Below, piece after piece: positions 63,597 to 64,000 of a stretch of DNA of 64,000 bases (its first letter is position 1; every line of letters starts with the position of its first letter). Both the position numbers and the translations under genes were made by a program. The stretch spans positions 128,691-192,690 of the forward strand of contig JOHN01000004.1 in the NCBI GenBank assembly GCA_000719695.1. The letters are read 5' to 3'. This DNA is from Streptomyces sp. NRRL F-6131 (lineage in GTDB: Bacteria; Actinomycetota; Actinomycetes; Streptomycetales; Streptomycetaceae). The notes beneath the pieces were generated by a model. The model was not told the DNA's origin. It was given only the letters and a program-made list of their open reading frames with translations, and made no database searches.

Positions 63597-64000
63597 TCAG
63601 CGCAGCTTGCCGGTGAGCTTGCCGGTATCGGGGCGGTTTCCCGCCGTCAGGACGCAGGTGTAGTCGCGCCAGCCCTGCTGGTAGAGGGCGTGGCTCGGGC
63701 CCACCGGGTAGCTGTAGTACGGCCCGCCGCCGCCCTGCCGGGCCTCGGCGGCGGCCTGGGCCGGCGCGCAGCCGTCCCGCATGGCGTTGGCGACCTGGTA
63801 GTCGCCGGTCAGACCGTCCGGCAGCAGCTGGTCGGCGATCGCCTCGCCGTCGTGCCGGCCCTCGCAGGGGCGGGCCTCCGGCTTGGTGACCGTCCGGCTC
63901 AGCTGCGGGTGGTCCAGACAGGTGCCGACGGTGAAGAAGGTGTACGGGACGACCTTGCTCGGGGTCGGGGTCGGCGTGGGCGTCGGGGTCGGGGTGGGCG
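63597..64000 (-). CDS. Septum formation-like extracytoplasmic protein (N-terminus beyond the window)
   Basis: The frame is open from the window edge to a TGA at 63597 and gives 133 readable residues. It starts with a Pro-Thr repeat linker (at least six PT units), then FTVGTCLDHPQL and the pattern PCEGRHDGEAIA, which recall the Septum_form domain (C...C.pH..E). Cys residues in both motifs and later (DGCAPAQ, YTCVLTA) could form disulphides. A Pro-Thr linker ahead of a Cys-rich domain fits a membrane-anchored outside protein. The function is not known. Confidence 0.65.
   Translation of the reverse strand, partial: PTPTPTPTPTPTPSKVVPYTFFTVGTCLDHPQLSRTVTKPEARPCEGRHDGEAIADQLLPDGLTGDYQVANAMRDGCAPAQAAAEARQGGGGPYYSYPVGPSHALYQQGWRDYTCVLTAGNRPDTGKLTGKLR

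Overview
The window is a high-GC actinobacterial chromosome segment whose gene order matches the Streptomycetaceae (Streptomyces or Kitasatospora). The evidence is a division and cell wall (dcw) cluster without mraZ, ftsA or murC, followed by pgeF, yggS, sepF, yggT, divIVA and ileS; a TraR/DksA, lspA, rluD, dnaE series; and a histidine operon that uses the HisA/PriA-type isomerase. GTG starts, four-base start/stop overlaps and putative leaderless genes are frequent. I saw no transposase, integrase, CRISPR array, tRNA or rRNA, so this is core chromosome with a few accessory genes.

Layout. 1-822: edge of an unidentified minus-strand gene and a DUF3040 membrane protein, closed by two strong hairpins. 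822-5654 (minus): a MoxR ATPase, DUF58 and transglutaminase operon. 5962-6513 (minus): beta-carbonic anhydrase. 6723-25848 (plus): the dcw cluster, from a consensus-like promoter and a ~260-nt leader through rsmH, ftsL, ftsI, murE, murF, mraY, murD, ftsW, murG, ftsQ, then ftsZ with its own promoter and two leader hairpins, then pgeF, yggS, sepF, yggT and divIVA. 25958-29380 (minus): ileS behind a translational-type T-box riboswitch. 29499-32562 (plus): TraR/DksA protein, lspA, rluD, GNAT acetyltransferase. 32693-36391: an unusual protein fusing a predicted extracytoplasmic alpha/beta hydrolase to an ABC ATPase, with its permease. 36455-41904: PhoD phosphatase, a small hydrolase, a palindrome-rich intergenic repeat, an unrecognised Trp/Glu-rich protein and a DUF2252 protein. 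42096-45629: dnaE. 45750-48780: LysR regulator divergent from a DapA-family aldolase, then asd. 48968-55901: NYN-domain protein, a second ABC exporter pair, a DUF2567-like membrane protein, YbaK deacylase, LON-domain protein and a beta-helix-like membrane protein. 55994-61767: histidine operon hisD-hisC-hisB-small membrane protein-hisH-priA-RidA-like-hisF. 61982-64000 (minus): VOC protein, DinB/maleylpyruvate isomerase-like protein and a truncated Septum_form-like protein.

How they work together. The dcw block makes lipid II (MurE, MurF, MraY, MurD, MurG), polymerises and crosslinks septal peptidoglycan (FtsW, FtsI), and positions the division and growth machinery (FtsZ, SepF, FtsL, FtsQ, DivIVA). 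The his operon is translationally coupled through almost every junction. The most unusual items are the hydrolase/ABC fusion, the ileS T-box, the structured repeat at 38889-39177, the ftsZ and rsmH leaders, a RidA-like protein lacking the catalytic arginine, and a DapA-like protein with a Tyr-to-Phe change at a catalytic-triad position. All function calls rest on reading motifs and gene order; no database search was possible.
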